From contig NZ_FQXD01000008.1 in NCBI RefSeq assembly GCF_900129865.1, positions 87,880 to 151,879 on the forward strand: a stretch of 64,000 nucleotides of DNA, in the 5' to 3' direction. The notes under the pieces were generated by a model, which worked only from the letters and a program-made list of their open reading frames with translations, was not told where the DNA came from and searched no databases. This DNA is from Virgibacillus chiguensis. Its GTDB lineage: Bacteria > Bacillota > Bacilli > Bacillales > Amphibacillaceae. Shown here piece by piece: positions 43,331 to 53,866 of the stretch; position 1 is the first letter of the stretch; every line of letters begins with the position of its first letter. A program made the position numbers and the translations under genes.

Positions 43331-44308
43331 CTATTGGGATTGATTGTTGATTAATTCCTCAATCTCTGAAACAGTTGGCATCGCTTCAGAAGAACTATGC
43401 TTACTAACAACAATCGCTGCTGCTGCACTAGCATATTTTAAAGCGGTTTCTACATCTTTCTCATTAAATAACGCATAAAGAAATGCAGAAGCATAAGCAT
43501 CCCCAGCACCAAAGGTCTTTAAAACTTCGGTCTTGTAAGCGTTCGCTTTATATTCTTTTCCCTCTTTACTATATGCAAAAGATCCTTCGACACCGTGTTT
43601 AATGACAATTATTTCAGGCTCATATTTAAATAATTCCTTTACAGTATCTTGATTATCTCCGCCTTCTTTCCCTTCCAACATATCAAATTCATCACGAGTA
43701 CCGATGACAATATCCGCTTTTTGTGCTACTAATGTGTAATAAGTGGATACTTCTTCCTCTGACTTCCATGTGTATGGACGGTAGTCGATTTCAAAGATAA
43801 CTTTTACATCGTTTGCTTTTGCGTATGCAACAGCAGTTAATACAGCCTCTCGAGAAGGACTTTGTGCAAGAGCTGTTCCAGATACTAAAAGAACTTCAGC
43901 CTCACGGATATATTTTTCATCCACTTCCTGTGGTGTTAAATAAAGGTCTGCTACATTATCTCTATACATTAAAATAGAACATTCACTAGGACTCTTAATT
44001 TCCGTAAATGCTAACCCCGACTTCCTTCCTTCCTGATCCGCCACCATTTTCGAGGTATCTACACCTTTTCCAGCCATATAAGTCGCTATAAATCTTCCGT
44101 GCTGATCATCGGATACTTTTCCAATAAACCCAACATTTAGCCCTAAATTTGACGTCCCAATAGCAATATTTGCTGGAGAACCACCGACATACTTTTGAAA
44201 AGTCATGGTTTCTTCCATTGGCCGATTATATTCAACAGCATTTAAATCAATACATGCTCTACCAATAGCAATTATATCCATTTTTTTATTTCCTTTTTTT
44301 AACCTCAT
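43331..44308 (-). CDS. iolC: 5-dehydro-2-deoxygluconokinase
   Basis: This 325-aa PfkB/ribokinase-family kinase (ATG 44308, GGAGG site) has GGSPANIAIG at the N-terminal sugar site and the C-terminal anion-hole motif TFGAGDAYASAFLYA with catalytic Asp. It phosphorylates the deoxygluconate formed by IolB. Confidence 0.93.
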   Translation of the reverse strand: MRLKKGNKKMDIIAIGRACIDLNAVEYNRPMEETMTFQKYVGGSPANIAIGTSNLGLNVGFIGKVSDDQHGRFIATYMAGKGVDTSKMVADQEGRKSGLAFTEIKSPSECSILMYRDNVADLYLTPQEVDEKYIREAEVLLVSGTALAQSPSREAVLTAVAYAKANDVKVIFEIDYRPYTWKSEEEVSTYYTLVAQKADIVIGTRDEFDMLEGKEGGDNQDTVKELFKYEPEIIVIKHGVEGSFAYSKEGKEYKANAYKTEVLKTFGAGDAYASAFLYALFNEKDVETALKYASAAAAIVVSKHSSSEAMPTVSEIEELINNQSQ

Positions 44309-44391
44309 GGTTTTATCCTCCAATTTCCAACTTAGAAAGTTTGCTAACCTAGTAAATAAAATGATTCTTCATGATTTACTGCTGCACTAGA

Positions 44392-44463
44392 GGCGCTGTG
44401 AACTACCACTTAGATTTGTCCAGCAAACAACTCCAATTATTGTGATAATGGTGTTACAGCGCC
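44392..44463 (+). repeat. R3 dispersed structured repeat, copy 3
   Basis: The outer stem is GGCGCTGT/ACAGCGCC. Against copy 2 one base pair has changed from T-A to C-G on both sides, a compensatory change. It sits between iolB and iolC inside the operon. Confidence 0.75.
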
Positions 44464-44519
44464 ATACAATATATTCAGAATCTATCTACAACTATTTTTT
44501 AATCGTATGAAAGTAGGTA

Positions 44520-45335
44520 TTACTTCCTCTTCAAAATCCACTCATGATCTGGATCGTTATGAAACTTCCAAATCTTTTTAGGACCAGCCATGACATTTAA
44601 ATAATAGGAAGTGTAACCATCCGGCACTCCAACAGGGTGATAGCCTTTGGGAACGGAAACGACATCGCCATGCTCTACACTCATCGTTTCATCTAAAGAA
44701 CGATCATCTGTATACACACGTTGGAACACAAAGCCTTGCTCTGGGTCTATTTCATGATAATACGTTTCCTCTAAAAATGATTCTTCTGGCAAATTATCCT
44801 GATCATGCTTGTGAGGAGGGTAACTTGAAAAGTTACCCCCATCTGTATATACCTCTACAACTAATAAACTACTAGATACAGCTGAACTATCTGGTAATAT
44901 ATTGTGTACCATTCTTTTATTCTGATATTTCCCTCGATGCTCTACAGAGTTATCAGCTGCCCGTATCACTTGAGCTTGCCGTTTTTCTGTTGCAGGTGCA
45001 TAGCATAATGCTATCTTACAAGCACTTTTTGCAGCTATTTTAAATGTAGAATCCTTTGAAATATAAACACTATCTGTCGGTTTCTTTTCAAATACAGAAT
45101 CGCGTGTTCCTAATTCTTCAAACAGTTGATCTCCGGTTTTTACAGAAGCCTTTCCTGTTAAAACAACAATACATACTTCTTTATCAGTCAATTCTTCAGC
45201 ATAAGTCGCTTGTTCATCCAACTGAATGAGTTTAAATGCAACATATTTTAAATCTGAATTTCTTTCATGAACATCTTGCAAAATAGTAACTCCAGAAACG
45301 TTATGATCGTTCGGTTTGTATTGCAACTTACTCAT
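44520..45335 (-). CDS. iolB: 5-deoxy-glucuronate isomerase
   Basis: From ATG 45335 (AAAGGAG site) it is 271 aa, the usual IolB length. It is a bicupin with metal ligands in SYPPHKHDQ and FVFQRVYTDD...VEHGDVVSVPKGYHP. It converts 5-deoxyglucuronate to 5-dehydro-2-deoxygluconate. Confidence 0.93.
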   Translation of the reverse strand: MSKLQYKPNDHNVSGVTILQDVHERNSDLKYVAFKLIQLDEQATYAEELTDKEVCIVVLTGKASVKTGDQLFEELGTRDSVFEKKPTDSVYISKDSTFKIAAKSACKIALCYAPATEKRQAQVIRAADNSVEHRGKYQNKRMVHNILPDSSAVSSSLLVVEVYTDGGNFSSYPPHKHDQDNLPEESFLEETYYHEIDPEQGFVFQRVYTDDRSLDETMSVEHGDVVSVPKGYHPVGVPDGYTSYYLNVMAGPKKIWKFHNDPDHEWILKRK

Positions 45336-45347
45336 AACCATGCTCCT

Positions 45348-46811
45348 TTATTTAAAATCTTTTGTTGCATATCTAGCGGTAACTACTTTCTTATGTGTGT
45401 AGAATTCAACACCGTCTTTTCCATTGGCGTGCAATGTTCCATAAAAAGATGATTTCCATCCTGAAAATGGGAAGAATGCCATTGGTGCTGGAACACCTAA
45501 GTTAACTCCGAGCATACCCGCATCTATTTTTTCACGGAAATAACGGATTGCATTTGCACTATTCGTGAACAAGCATGCACCATTAGCGAATACAGATTTA
45601 TTGGCCAATTCTACTCCTGCTGCCAGATTCTTCACTTTCACAACACAAAGAACAGGCGCAAATAATTCCTCTTTCCAAATGGTCATTTCTGGAGTGACAT
45701 CTGTAAATATAGTTGGACCGACAAAATATCCTTCACTTGGAATTCCTTCACGACCATCCAATACTAATGTAGCACCTTCGTCTACACCTTTTTGAATATA
45801 ATCAAATGTTTTTTGCTGATGTTCTTTACGAATAACTGGCCCTAAAAACACCTCTTCATCTAATCCATTTCCCATTTTTAATTGTTTAGCTTCAGATGCC
45901 AGCTGTTCCATGAATGCATCATAAATACCTTCTTCTACTGCCACAACGGATGCAGCCATACATCTTTCACCAGCAGAACCATAAGCAGCAGCGATTACAT
46001 TACGAATCGTTTCATCTAAGTCAGCATCATTTAAAACAATGGTATGATTTTTAGCACCAGTTAAAGCTTGCACGCGCTTAAGGTTTTCAGAACCTTTTTG
46101 GTAAACATACTTTCCAACAGGTTCTGACCCTACAAAAGATACTGCTTTTATTTTTGGATGTTCAAGTATTCCATTTACTACGTCATGTGCACCATTTACA
46201 ATTTGAAACACGCCATTTGGAAGACCAGCTTCTTTAAATAACTCTGCCAATTTTTCTGTTAAAAGCGGCGTACGTTCGGATGGTTTCAAAATAAATGTGT
46301 TTCCACATGCAATGGCCATTGGGAACATCCAACAAGGCACCATCATCGGAAAATTGAAAGGTGAGATTCCGCCAACTACACCAATAGGGTAACGATAATT
46401 GGTCGCTTCTACATCGGTAGCAATGGATGACAATGAATCTCCCATTGTTAAAGAAGGTGCTCCAGCAGCAAATTCTACATTTTCAATTCCACGTTGCACT
46501 TCCCCTAGAGCTTCACTGTATGCCTTTCCATTTTCAATCGTTATTAAACGAGCAAGCTCTTCCTTGTTTTCCATGAGTAACTGTTGGAACTTAAATAAGA
46601 TACGTGCTCTTTTTGGTACAGCAGTGTTACTCCATGATTGAAAAGCTTCACTGGCGATTTCTACGGCTTCATTTAATTCTTTTTTTGTGGAAATAGGAAC
46701 TCTTGCAACGACTTCCTCTGTTGCTGGATTTAAAACATCTTCAAAAGTTTTCGTTTCACTTCCAACCCATTTTCCATTCACAAAGTTTTTCAAAGTTCTA
46801 ATTTCACCCAT
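45348..46811 (-). CDS. iolA: Methylmalonate-semialdehyde / malonate-semialdehyde dehydrogenase (acylating)
   Basis: From ATG 46811 it is 487 aa, the usual IolA length. It is a CoA-dependent ALDH with the catalytic Cys in [12 protein letters not shown] and the signature [12 protein letters not shown]. It ends the inositol pathway by making acetyl-CoA from malonic semialdehyde. It is the first gene of iolABCDJ. Confidence 0.94.
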   Translation of the reverse strand: MGEIRTLKNFVNGKWVGSETKTFEDVLNPATEEVVARVPISTKKELNEAVEIASEAFQSWSNTAVPKRARILFKFQQLLMENKEELARLITIENGKAYSEALGEVQRGIENVEFAAGAPSLTMGDSLSSIATDVEATNYRYPIGVVGGISPFNFPMMVPCWMFPMAIACGNTFILKPSERTPLLTEKLAELFKEAGLPNGVFQIVNGAHDVVNGILEHPKIKAVSFVGSEPVGKYVYQKGSENLKRVQALTGAKNHTIVLNDADLDETIRNVIAAAYGSAGERCMAASVVAVEEGIYDAFMEQLASEAKQLKMGNGLDEEVFLGPVIRKEHQQKTFDYIQKGVDEGATLVLDGREGIPSEGYFVGPTIFTDVTPEMTIWKEELFAPVLCVVKVKNLAAGVELANKSVFANGACLFTNSANAIRYFREKIDAGMLGVNLGVPAPMAFFPFSGWKSSFYGTLHANGKDGVEFYTHKKVVTARYATKDFK

Positions 46812-46842
46812 TATGAACACCTCTTTTTGAGTTTTATTGTTA

Positions 46843-46965
46843 TCTTTTGATTAACATTTAGTTATATGTTGATTACAATTCAATATTATATTAAACTTAT
46901 ATTAAAGTCAAGGTTTGATCATTTATTATCATCACTTTATTATCAAAATATGGTTAACTGTTGAT
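46843..46965. promoter_or_regulatory. Candidate IolR operators and iolA promoter
   Basis: TAATCAAAAGA (minus strand, 46843-46853) fits the IolR half-site pattern WRAYCAADARD at all positions as I recall it. Related TGTTGATTA boxes occur near 46867 and 46951. A TTGACT -35-like box lies between them for iolA. Confidence 0.6.
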
Positions 46966-47023
46966 TAACTACGATGAAAATGGTATCTTGAAATACAATA
47001 ATATGACTAAGGAAGTGCTTAAA

Positions 47024-47779
47024 ATGAAATTAAAAAGAATACAGGAAATTGAAGCTTACGTTCACGAAAACGGTAGTGCAAGCATTGATGAACTTTGTGA
47101 TAAGTTTAATGTGTCTAAAAACACGATTCGTCGCGATATAAACAAAATTGTTGAGAATGGAACAATTAAAAAAGTCTATGGTGGCGTTGCTTCTGTTTCT
47201 AATCAGCTTAAACCCTACGAACATCGTCACTCCAGCCATTCAGAAGAGAAAATAGCCATTGGTAAAGCCGCAGCGGCGGAAATTGAGGATAACGATCTTG
47301 TTTTTATTGATTCCGGTACAACAACTAGTTGTATAGGCGATTTTTTTGATCCAGACAAAAGAGTAACCATCATTACCAATAACTTAAATATCATTAATAA
47401 AGCCGCTGAGTTAAGTAATTATCAGCTCATATTAATAGGTATGACATATAAGCGTGCTACCAGATCCTTTGTCAACGTAGAGTCTTGGGAATACTTTAAA
47501 CGTATCAATATTACCAAAAGCTTTATGGCAGCAACAGGACTTTCAATTGAACGAGGTGTTACGAATTCAGATTTACTAGAATATGATATTAAAAGTCGGA
47601 TTGTCGAAAAGACGGATCGAAACATTCTGTTAGTCGATCATTCAAAATTCGATAAAGCTGCTTTAGTCACCTATTCAAATATAGAAAAGTTTCATCAAAT
47701 CATTACTTCAGATTCTATTCCAGAAAACTATAAAGTCTATTGTAAGGAGAAAGGTATTAAAATTAATTATGTCAATTAA
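47024..47779 (+). CDS. iolR: DeoR-family repressor of inositol catabolism
   Basis: From ATG 47024 (AAGGAAG site) it is 251 aa, the usual IolR length. The N-terminal DeoR helix-turn-helix is SIDELCDKFNVSKNTIRRDI; the C-terminal sensor domain has DSGTTTSCIGDFF and IITNN. It is divergent from iolA and shares its operator region. Confidence 0.92.
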   Translation: MKLKRIQEIEAYVHENGSASIDELCDKFNVSKNTIRRDINKIVENGTIKKVYGGVASVSNQLKPYEHRHSSHSEEKIAIGKAAAAEIEDNDLVFIDSGTTTSCIGDFFDPDKRVTIITNNLNIINKAAELSNYQLILIGMTYKRATRSFVNVESWEYFKRINITKSFMAATGLSIERGVTNSDLLEYDIKSRIVEKTDRNILLVDHSKFDKAALVTYSNIEKFHQIITSDSIPENYKVYCKEKGIKINYVN

Positions 47780-48300
47780 AATAAAAGTCATTAAACTTCT
47801 AAATCGCTTGCTCATTCCCTTCATTTGCTAGGGCTAATGTATACATTTTGCCCTTTTCTTTTCCCTCCCCCTCGCTTTTTAAAATACGGCATTGTGTTGC
47901 TACTATTTTTAGTTTTTATATGCTATCAGCTATTTTTTGCTCTTCATCTTCATTCCCTTTTATAAAACTTGGCTATTACCAAGATCTTTATGAGGATAGA
48001 ACGCCGTCGTTTCCCCTAAAATATACCCTAAAAAATTTTATATTTAATTAAAGTGAAAAAGAAAAAAACATAACAGAATAAAGTGATCTTCAATCAGTGG
48101 GGTTTTCCTCCTTCCCCCACCGATTATCAGTAACCGAAGATATGACCTCATCGCCTCTTAGGAAGGAGGTAACTTAGTTACCCCCGACTTAGACTTGTAC
48201 AGATTTGCATCTGCAATTCTTTAAGCGAGAGTGTTATAGCACTTTATACCCCGGGACAAATAGCACTTTATCTATTCTGTTACGTTTTTTTGTATTAAAT
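47780..48300. other. Intergenic region with R2 and R3 copies
   Basis: This 520-bp convergent gap has a degenerate R2 (about 47963-48050) and a diverged R3 (about 48165-48255, ending TTATAGCACTTTATACC). No gene is supported. Confidence 0.5.
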
Positions 48301-48690
48301 CTATAATTCACCATTTAAAAATTGTGCCTCACCAAATCCAAAGCTCCAATCGCTTGCACTGTTTGTCACAATTGAAACCATTACATCCTTTGAGTCCATA
48401 CCGCAATTCTCATTCAATTCCTTGACAAGGATGTTGTAGAATGATTTCTTTTGCTTATCCGTTCGAGGAGTACTTCTTACAGAAACGGCCACCACTTTAT
48501 CGCTTCTTTTAAATCCTAAGCCTGTATCTTCTATAATTAGTTCGTGTTTCGGATGCTGATGAACTATTTGATACCTATCACCCTCAGGAACTTCAAATGC
48601 TTTAACAACAGCACGGTGAGATGCATCTAATAATAACTTGATTTCTTCTTCCGTCCTACCTTCTATCAAATCAAATGTAAGTAACGGCAT
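48301..48690 (-). CDS. Tautomerase-superfamily protein
   Basis: This 129-aa protein starts MPLLTFDLIEGR; Pro right after the initiator Met is the catalytic base of tautomerases (4-oxalocrotonate/malonate-semialdehyde decarboxylase type). ATG 48690 follows GGGGG. Just downstream of the second iolG, it may act on a keto-enol intermediate of inositol breakdown; this is inference. Confidence 0.82.
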   Translation of the reverse strand: MPLLTFDLIEGRTEEEIKLLLDASHRAVVKAFEVPEGDRYQIVHQHPKHELIIEDTGLGFKRSDKVVAVSVRSTPRTDKQKKSFYNILVKELNENCGMDSKDVMVSIVTNSASDWSFGFGEAQFLNGEL

Positions 48691-48770
48691 ATACATTCCC
48701 CCTATTGTTCATACCTTATTTTTGTACGACATCTATAAGATTTAATTTTCTCCATTATCCACAGATAAAA

Positions 48771-49790
48771 TCATTGATATTTTTCTACTTTTATTGGAAG
48801 CCCAGTTAATAACGATTCTTTTGCCGCAGAAGCAATTCGTTGCGCCATAATACCATCAACGAAGCCACAAGGAACTTCCTCATCGTTATTAATTGCTTCA
48901 AAAAACTGTTCTACCTCTTCTATAAAAGCATCATTATATCTTTCTAAAAAGAAGTGTAGCGGATTACTACTTTTTACGCCCTCTTTTAACAGAACCTCAA
49001 CACTAGATTCTTTTTCATTATTTACTTTTGCTGATCCTTTTGACCCAAATGCCTCTAATTGCTGATCATATCCATATACTGCTTGTCGACTATTGTCAAT
49101 AACACCTACTAAACCGTTTTCAAATTTCAAAGTAATTAATGCTGTGTCAATATCTTCATACTGCTTAAACTCTGGATTTATGAGCGCTCCACCTACTACA
49201 TATACTTCTTCAACCTCAGAACCCGATATGAAACGCGCCATATCAAAATCATGAATACTCATATCCATAAATATACCACCAGAGTGAGATACATATTCCA
49301 AAGAAGGGGGTTCAGGATCTCGAGATTGAATCTTTAAAATATGCAAATCACCAATAGCTTTATTTTTTACCAATTCTTTCGTTTTTGCAAAGTTACGATC
49401 AAATCTTCTATTAAAACCCAATTGAAACTTCACACCAGCTTGTTTTACTACCTTATGAGCTTTACACGTATTTTCATCTGAGAAGCATATCGGCTTTTCG
49501 CAAAAGATGTGCTTTCCTGCTTTTGCTGCTTCTGTGATAATTTGAACATGCAAACTGGTAGGAGCACATATAAAAACCACATTAATTTCTGGGTCGTCTA
49601 TAATATTTTTATAGTCTTTGGTTAAATTTTCCACTCCAGACTCAGAAAACCAATCTTTCATGTGATCAGCCTGGGGATCTGATACTGTTTTCAGGCGTAC
49701 ATTAGGCATATTTCTCATATTATTAATATGTAATCTCCCAATTCTTCCTGCTCCAATTACTCCTACTACATTCACTTTTTCTTTTTCCAT
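48771..49790 (-). CDS. Gfo/Idh/MocA oxidoreductase, second inositol dehydrogenase-like
   Basis: From ATG 49790 (AGAGAGG site) it is 339 aa: GVIGAGRIGRLHINN (NAD), FCEKPICF (catalytic Lys) and SIHDFDMARFISG (His/Asp). It likely oxidises myo- or another inositol isomer, or interconverts isomers with the first IolG. Confidence 0.88.
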   Translation of the reverse strand: MEKEKVNVVGVIGAGRIGRLHINNMRNMPNVRLKTVSDPQADHMKDWFSESGVENLTKDYKNIIDDPEINVVFICAPTSLHVQIITEAAKAGKHIFCEKPICFSDENTCKAHKVVKQAGVKFQLGFNRRFDRNFAKTKELVKNKAIGDLHILKIQSRDPEPPSLEYVSHSGGIFMDMSIHDFDMARFISGSEVEEVYVVGGALINPEFKQYEDIDTALITLKFENGLVGVIDNSRQAVYGYDQQLEAFGSKGSAKVNNEKESSVEVLLKEGVKSSNPLHFFLERYNDAFIEEVEQFFEAINNDEEVPCGFVDGIMAQRIASAAKESLLTGLPIKVEKYQ

Positions 49791-49838
49791 GATTTGATAT
49801 CCTCTCTCTTTTAGATATTTCATCGTTGTTATTTTCCT

Positions 49839-51434
49839 TTAATTAGCTAACACAACAGGCGAAAAAACAGTATACATAATTACCACTAATAACAAAGCTA
49901 TGGCACTCACCCATTTCACATGTTTCCAAGGAGTCATATCAACCTTATTAAGATTTGCTTGGAATTGAAAAGGTTCTTTTAATGGATTTATTCTTGTCGA
50001 CATCCATAAAACGAAACAATCTAATATAAATAAAACACTAAATATATAAAGATAGTTTATCTCAGCGAGCAACCCTTGAGCTGCAATATAAACAACAAGG
50101 TGGAAGGAGAAAGTAATTTTGGCCCCTTGCGCAGTAACTCGCTTGTTCCAAAAACCAAATAGAATAATAACTAGTAACGGCAAACTATATAACCCGTTAA
50201 ACTCCTGTATAACGTTATATAAGCCAGTCGGTGCAAAAGCAATTAATGGCGCAATGATTATTGATATAAACCCAACAATGACGGTTACAATTTTTCCCAT
50301 CCTAGCGACTTGTCTATCTGTTGCATCTTTATTAAAGATTGGCTTGTAAAAATCCAAAGAAAACAAAGTGGCCGTTGAGTTTAATGAACCAACAAATGAG
50401 CTTAATATTGCACCAAATATAACAGCCGCAAATATGCCATATGCCCATTCAGGTAACACTGCCGAAACTAAACTCGGATAAGCATCATCTTGATTAGCAA
50501 TGCCTCCATCAAACATATTAAAAGCAACAATACCTGGTAATACTAGAAATAAGGCTCCAAAAACTTTAAAGAAAGCTACATAAAGCGCACCTTTTTGTCC
50601 TTCTTTCAAATTTTTTCCACCTAACGCTTTTTGTACAATCATTTGATTACAGCACCAAAAATATAAATTATTGAACAACATCCCTAACATTAAGGTAGGC
50701 CATGGGACATAATCAGAATCTATAGCGCCCCAAGCATTTAACTTTTCCGCTGTATTTTCACGAATAAAATGAACCCCGTCCATAGCGCTCCCATTTCCAA
50801 GTGTCACTATTCCCAAGATTAATATCAGTATACCTCCTGTAAGTAAACCAAACCCATAAATAGTATCACTAAAAGCACTTAATGAAAGCCCTCCCATTAA
50901 GAGGTATAAAACTCCTACAGCGCCAATAAAAGCTGCACAAATAGCAACTGCTATTAGTGGATCTACACCTAGGATTTCATCTATGTTAAACAACTTATTA
51001 AAAACCAAAGCTCCAGAATAAAGTACTACAGGCAAAAATGAAGTCAAGTACGTAAACATAAACAGGATGGAGATAAGCCTTTTTGTAAACGTATCATAGC
51101 GAATTTCAATAAAGTCAGAAATCGTATTAACGCCATACTTCATGTACCTTGGTAGAAAAACTAAAGCTAGTAAAACAATCGCAATTGCAGAGGTGACCTC
51201 CCAAGCCATGACTTCCATACCAGCTGCATAACTTTGACCATTCTGTCCAACTAGTTGTTCTGTTGATAAGTTCGTCATAATGATTGTCCCTGCTATAGAC
51301 AACCCCGTTAAACTATGACCTCCCATAAAAAATCCTTCTGCAGTAGAAATATCAATATTTCTACTTTTCCGCCATGCATAAAGCCATACTAGAGCTATAA
51401 TGACAACAAATGTCACTAGGGCAAACGCATTCAA
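49839..51434 (-). CDS. Sodium:solute symporter (SSS family), probable inositol uptake
   Basis: This 531-aa protein has about 13 membrane helices and SSS patterns (FFMGGHSLTGLSIAGTIIMTNLS; AQG and GSLNSTATLFSLDFY, the latter in helix 8 near the sodium site). TTG start behind GAGGGGG. Placement between two inositol dehydrogenase genes suggests inositol as the substrate, instead of the MFS IolT of B. subtilis. Confidence 0.87.
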   Translation of the reverse strand: MNAFALVTFVVIIALVWLYAWRKSRNIDISTAEGFFMGGHSLTGLSIAGTIIMTNLSTEQLVGQNGQSYAAGMEVMAWEVTSAIAIVLLALVFLPRYMKYGVNTISDFIEIRYDTFTKRLISILFMFTYLTSFLPVVLYSGALVFNKLFNIDEILGVDPLIAVAICAAFIGAVGVLYLLMGGLSLSAFSDTIYGFGLLTGGILILILGIVTLGNGSAMDGVHFIRENTAEKLNAWGAIDSDYVPWPTLMLGMLFNNLYFWCCNQMIVQKALGGKNLKEGQKGALYVAFFKVFGALFLVLPGIVAFNMFDGGIANQDDAYPSLVSAVLPEWAYGIFAAVIFGAILSSFVGSLNSTATLFSLDFYKPIFNKDATDRQVARMGKIVTVIVGFISIIIAPLIAFAPTGLYNVIQEFNGLYSLPLLVIILFGFWNKRVTAQGAKITFSFHLVVYIAAQGLLAEINYLYIFSVLFILDCFVLWMSTRINPLKEPFQFQANLNKVDMTPWKHVKWVSAIALLLVVIMYTVFSPVVLAN

Positions 51435-51469
51435 TGTATCCCCCTCGTTTCTAACTTCTTTTAATGAAT

Positions 51470-52495
51470 TTATTTAGATATTTCGACCATTTTTCCAGTG
51501 TCAACCGATTCTTGACAAGCATTTGCGATTACAGTACTTTCCAAACCATCGTATACAGTTACACCTGGTTGTTTCCCATCCTGAATACATAAAATAAATT
51601 CTTTCATCTCTCGGAAAAAGGCCTCTTTAAAACGTTCAGAAAAATGTTGTGAAGTAGGTCTTACTACTCCTTGATTATTAAAAATGGAAACGTGATTCTT
51701 TTCAGGTTCCTGCGCAATGCGCAACATTCCTTTTGTCCCTATTAGTTCGGTTTCCACATGATAACCGTGCGTCGCATTTCTACCAGCAACTAACAGAGCC
51801 ATTGTATTATCCTCTAATTGCATCATAGAAGCTCCAGTTTCTAAATCGCCCAAATCATCCAATTCAGGATAAGCAGTATTCTTTCCAATTGCCCACACGC
51901 GTTTCACTTCTTTTCCAGAGAACCATCTGACTAAATCGATATCATGGATAGCCATGTCAGCGAATAGCCCACCACTTTTACTGTTTGTTGCAAATTGCAC
52001 AAAATTCCCTAATTCAGAAGCTGGATCAATGCCATAACAGCGAATTAAAGTTAAATCACCAATTTCACCATTGTCTACCTTTTGTTTTGCGTATTGATAA
52101 GACTTATCATAACGTCTCATAAAACCTAAGTGGAATATTTGTTTCGGATAACCTTCTACTACTTCAATCGTTCTTTCTATATCTTCTACTTCTACACCAA
52201 TTGGCTTTTCACAAAATACATGCAGCCCTTTTTTCATAGCTAAACGGATATGTTCACCATGAAGCCCCGATGGAGAAGCAATCACTACTGCATCAATTTC
52301 AGCATCCAAGAGCATATTTTCAAAGCTTGTATACGCTTTCTCCACACCTAGCTTTGTTTTTGCCATTTGGAGTTCTTCATCCACAAAACTACAAACAGCT
52401 ACCAATACAGCTTCTGGAATTCTCTCCACAATATTTTCAGCATGAGTAAGACCCATTCTTCCTAAACCAACAATTCCCACATTTATTTTTTTCAA
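51470..52495 (-). CDS. iolG: Inositol 2-dehydrogenase
   Basis: This 341-aa Gfo/Idh/MocA enzyme has GIVGLGRMGLTHAEN, FCEKPIGVEVED with the catalytic Lys, and AIHDIDLVRWFSGKE. It oxidises myo-inositol to scyllo-inosose. TTG start behind GGAGGGG. It directly follows iolE. Confidence 0.88.
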   Translation of the reverse strand: MKKINVGIVGLGRMGLTHAENIVERIPEAVLVAVCSFVDEELQMAKTKLGVEKAYTSFENMLLDAEIDAVVIASPSGLHGEHIRLAMKKGLHVFCEKPIGVEVEDIERTIEVVEGYPKQIFHLGFMRRYDKSYQYAKQKVDNGEIGDLTLIRCYGIDPASELGNFVQFATNSKSGGLFADMAIHDIDLVRWFSGKEVKRVWAIGKNTAYPELDDLGDLETGASMMQLEDNTMALLVAGRNATHGYHVETELIGTKGMLRIAQEPEKNHVSIFNNQGVVRPTSQHFSERFKEAFFREMKEFILCIQDGKQPGVTVYDGLESTVIANACQESVDTGKMVEISK

Positions 52496-52565
52496 TTAGT
52501 TCCCAGCCCCTCCTGTGTCATAAATATTCGACTTATTCTAAATAGGTTGATGACGCCAGAGAAAA

Positions 52566-53474
52566 TTACTGTATAGATGTCAATGATTTATTTAAAGGCA
52601 ATAATGTCTCATCAATGTACTTTTTTCCTTTTAAGGCATATTCTAAAGGATGCGCTTTATTAGGATCTTGTTCTGCTTCTATAATAATCCACCCTTCATA
52701 TCCAGATGCAAGCAATTTTTTATAAACTGGGATAAAATCAATATTCCCATCACCAGGAACCGTGAACATTCCAGCTAAAAATGATTGTAAAAATGATTTC
52801 CCCTCTTTCTTACATTCCTCTTTTTCATCTTTACGAACATCTTTAAAATGAACATGTTTTATTCTATCTATATGCTTATTTAGTAAATGCATATATTCAT
52901 CATCAGATACATAGATATGGCCTGTATCATAAAGCAAATTCACGTAATTTTGGTCTGTATTGCGCATTAAACGATCGACCTCTTCTAGGGTTTGAATACC
53001 CGTTCCCATATGATGATGATAGACAAGTTTCAACTCATATTCATGCGCTACCTTACCAAGAAGATCTAATCCGCTACATAAACGGCCCCATTCTTCATCT
53101 GAAAAAAACGGTTTTTCGGCAAATACATTCTTATCAGTTCCCTGAATGCTATACGTTTGTTCAGATACTACAGCGACATCTGCATTTACCGCATTTAAAT
53201 ATTCACAATGCTTACGAAATGCTTTTTCCGCATCCTCGATACCATCTCGAATAATATAACTACTAAACCACTTACCAGCAATTCTTAATTTACGAAGTTC
53301 CAATTCCTTATTTAGTACTTCTGCTTCCGGAAAGAAGCCTCCCACTTCTGTTCCTGCATAATCAGCAACAGCAATGTCACTTAAAACATGTGATAGCGTG
53401 TTTTCTGCTCCAATTTCAGGAATGTCATCATTTCTCCAACCAATCGGTGCGATTCCCCATGCAATATTCGTCAT
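52566..53474 (-). CDS. iolE: Inosose dehydratase (TIM barrel)
   Basis: From ATG 53474 (GGAAGGG site) it is 302 aa. [19 protein letters not shown] is an IolE hallmark; metal ligands lie in [25 protein letters not shown] and IIIEAEQD. It dehydrates inosose. First gene of its operon. Confidence 0.92.
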   Translation of the reverse strand: MTNIAWGIAPIGWRNDDIPEIGAENTLSHVLSDIAVADYAGTEVGGFFPEAEVLNKELELRKLRIAGKWFSSYIIRDGIEDAEKAFRKHCEYLNAVNADVAVVSEQTYSIQGTDKNVFAEKPFFSDEEWGRLCSGLDLLGKVAHEYELKLVYHHHMGTGIQTLEEVDRLMRNTDQNYVNLLYDTGHIYVSDDEYMHLLNKHIDRIKHVHFKDVRKDEKEECKKEGKSFLQSFLAGMFTVPGDGNIDFIPVYKKLLASGYEGWIIIEAEQDPNKAHPLEYALKGKKYIDETLLPLNKSLTSIQ

Positions 53475-53507
53475 TAAATACACCCTTCCATATTTTATTA
53501 ATAAAGT

Positions 53508-53597
53508 TAACCAATAACTTGTTAATTATATCCTCATAAAATTAAAAACAACAACTTAATATCATATTTTGGTTAAGTATTGGTTATGTTTGATTAC
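53508..53597. promoter_or_regulatory. iolE promoter with a cluster of IolR-like sites
   Basis: On the minus strand, TAACCAATACT, TAACCAAAATA and TAATCAAACAT lie upstream and TAACCAATAAC downstream of a promoter (TTGTTG 53549-53554, 18 bp, TATAAT 53525-53530). Each box fits the IolR half-site except at one position. Confidence 0.6.
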
Positions 53598-53607
53598 ATT
53601 ATATATT

Positions 53608-53621
53608 TAAAAGCGTTTACA
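53608..53621 (-). promoter_or_regulatory. Candidate CcpA (cre) site for the iolE operon
   Basis: TGTAAACGCTTTTA on the minus strand closely fits cre and lies upstream of the iolE promoter. Confidence 0.5.
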
Positions 53622-53782
53622 GTCAATAATTTCTTTGTGACATATTAATGTAAAACAAGGTGTATTAAAATTTCTGTATAATTTGGTTGTTTTTTGGTAT
53701 TATTTTGATTAAGTACAACTATAATGTAGACATAGGTGATCATCATTATAAAACCCATTGGTTCACTCCACATTAGAAAAAC

Positions 53783-53866
53783 TTGGCTTGTCGCCAAGTC
53801 TTATGGTGAATGGCGTAGTTTTTCTTATACTATAAACCTATAGACTTTTATACTTTCCTATAGTGG
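53783..53866 (+). repeat. R2 dispersed repeat, copy 3
   Basis: A hairpin CTTGGC/GCCAAG opens the element, followed by GCGTAGTTTTTCTTATACTA and TAAACCTATAGACTTTTATA. It is joined directly to an R1 copy. Confidence 0.7.
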
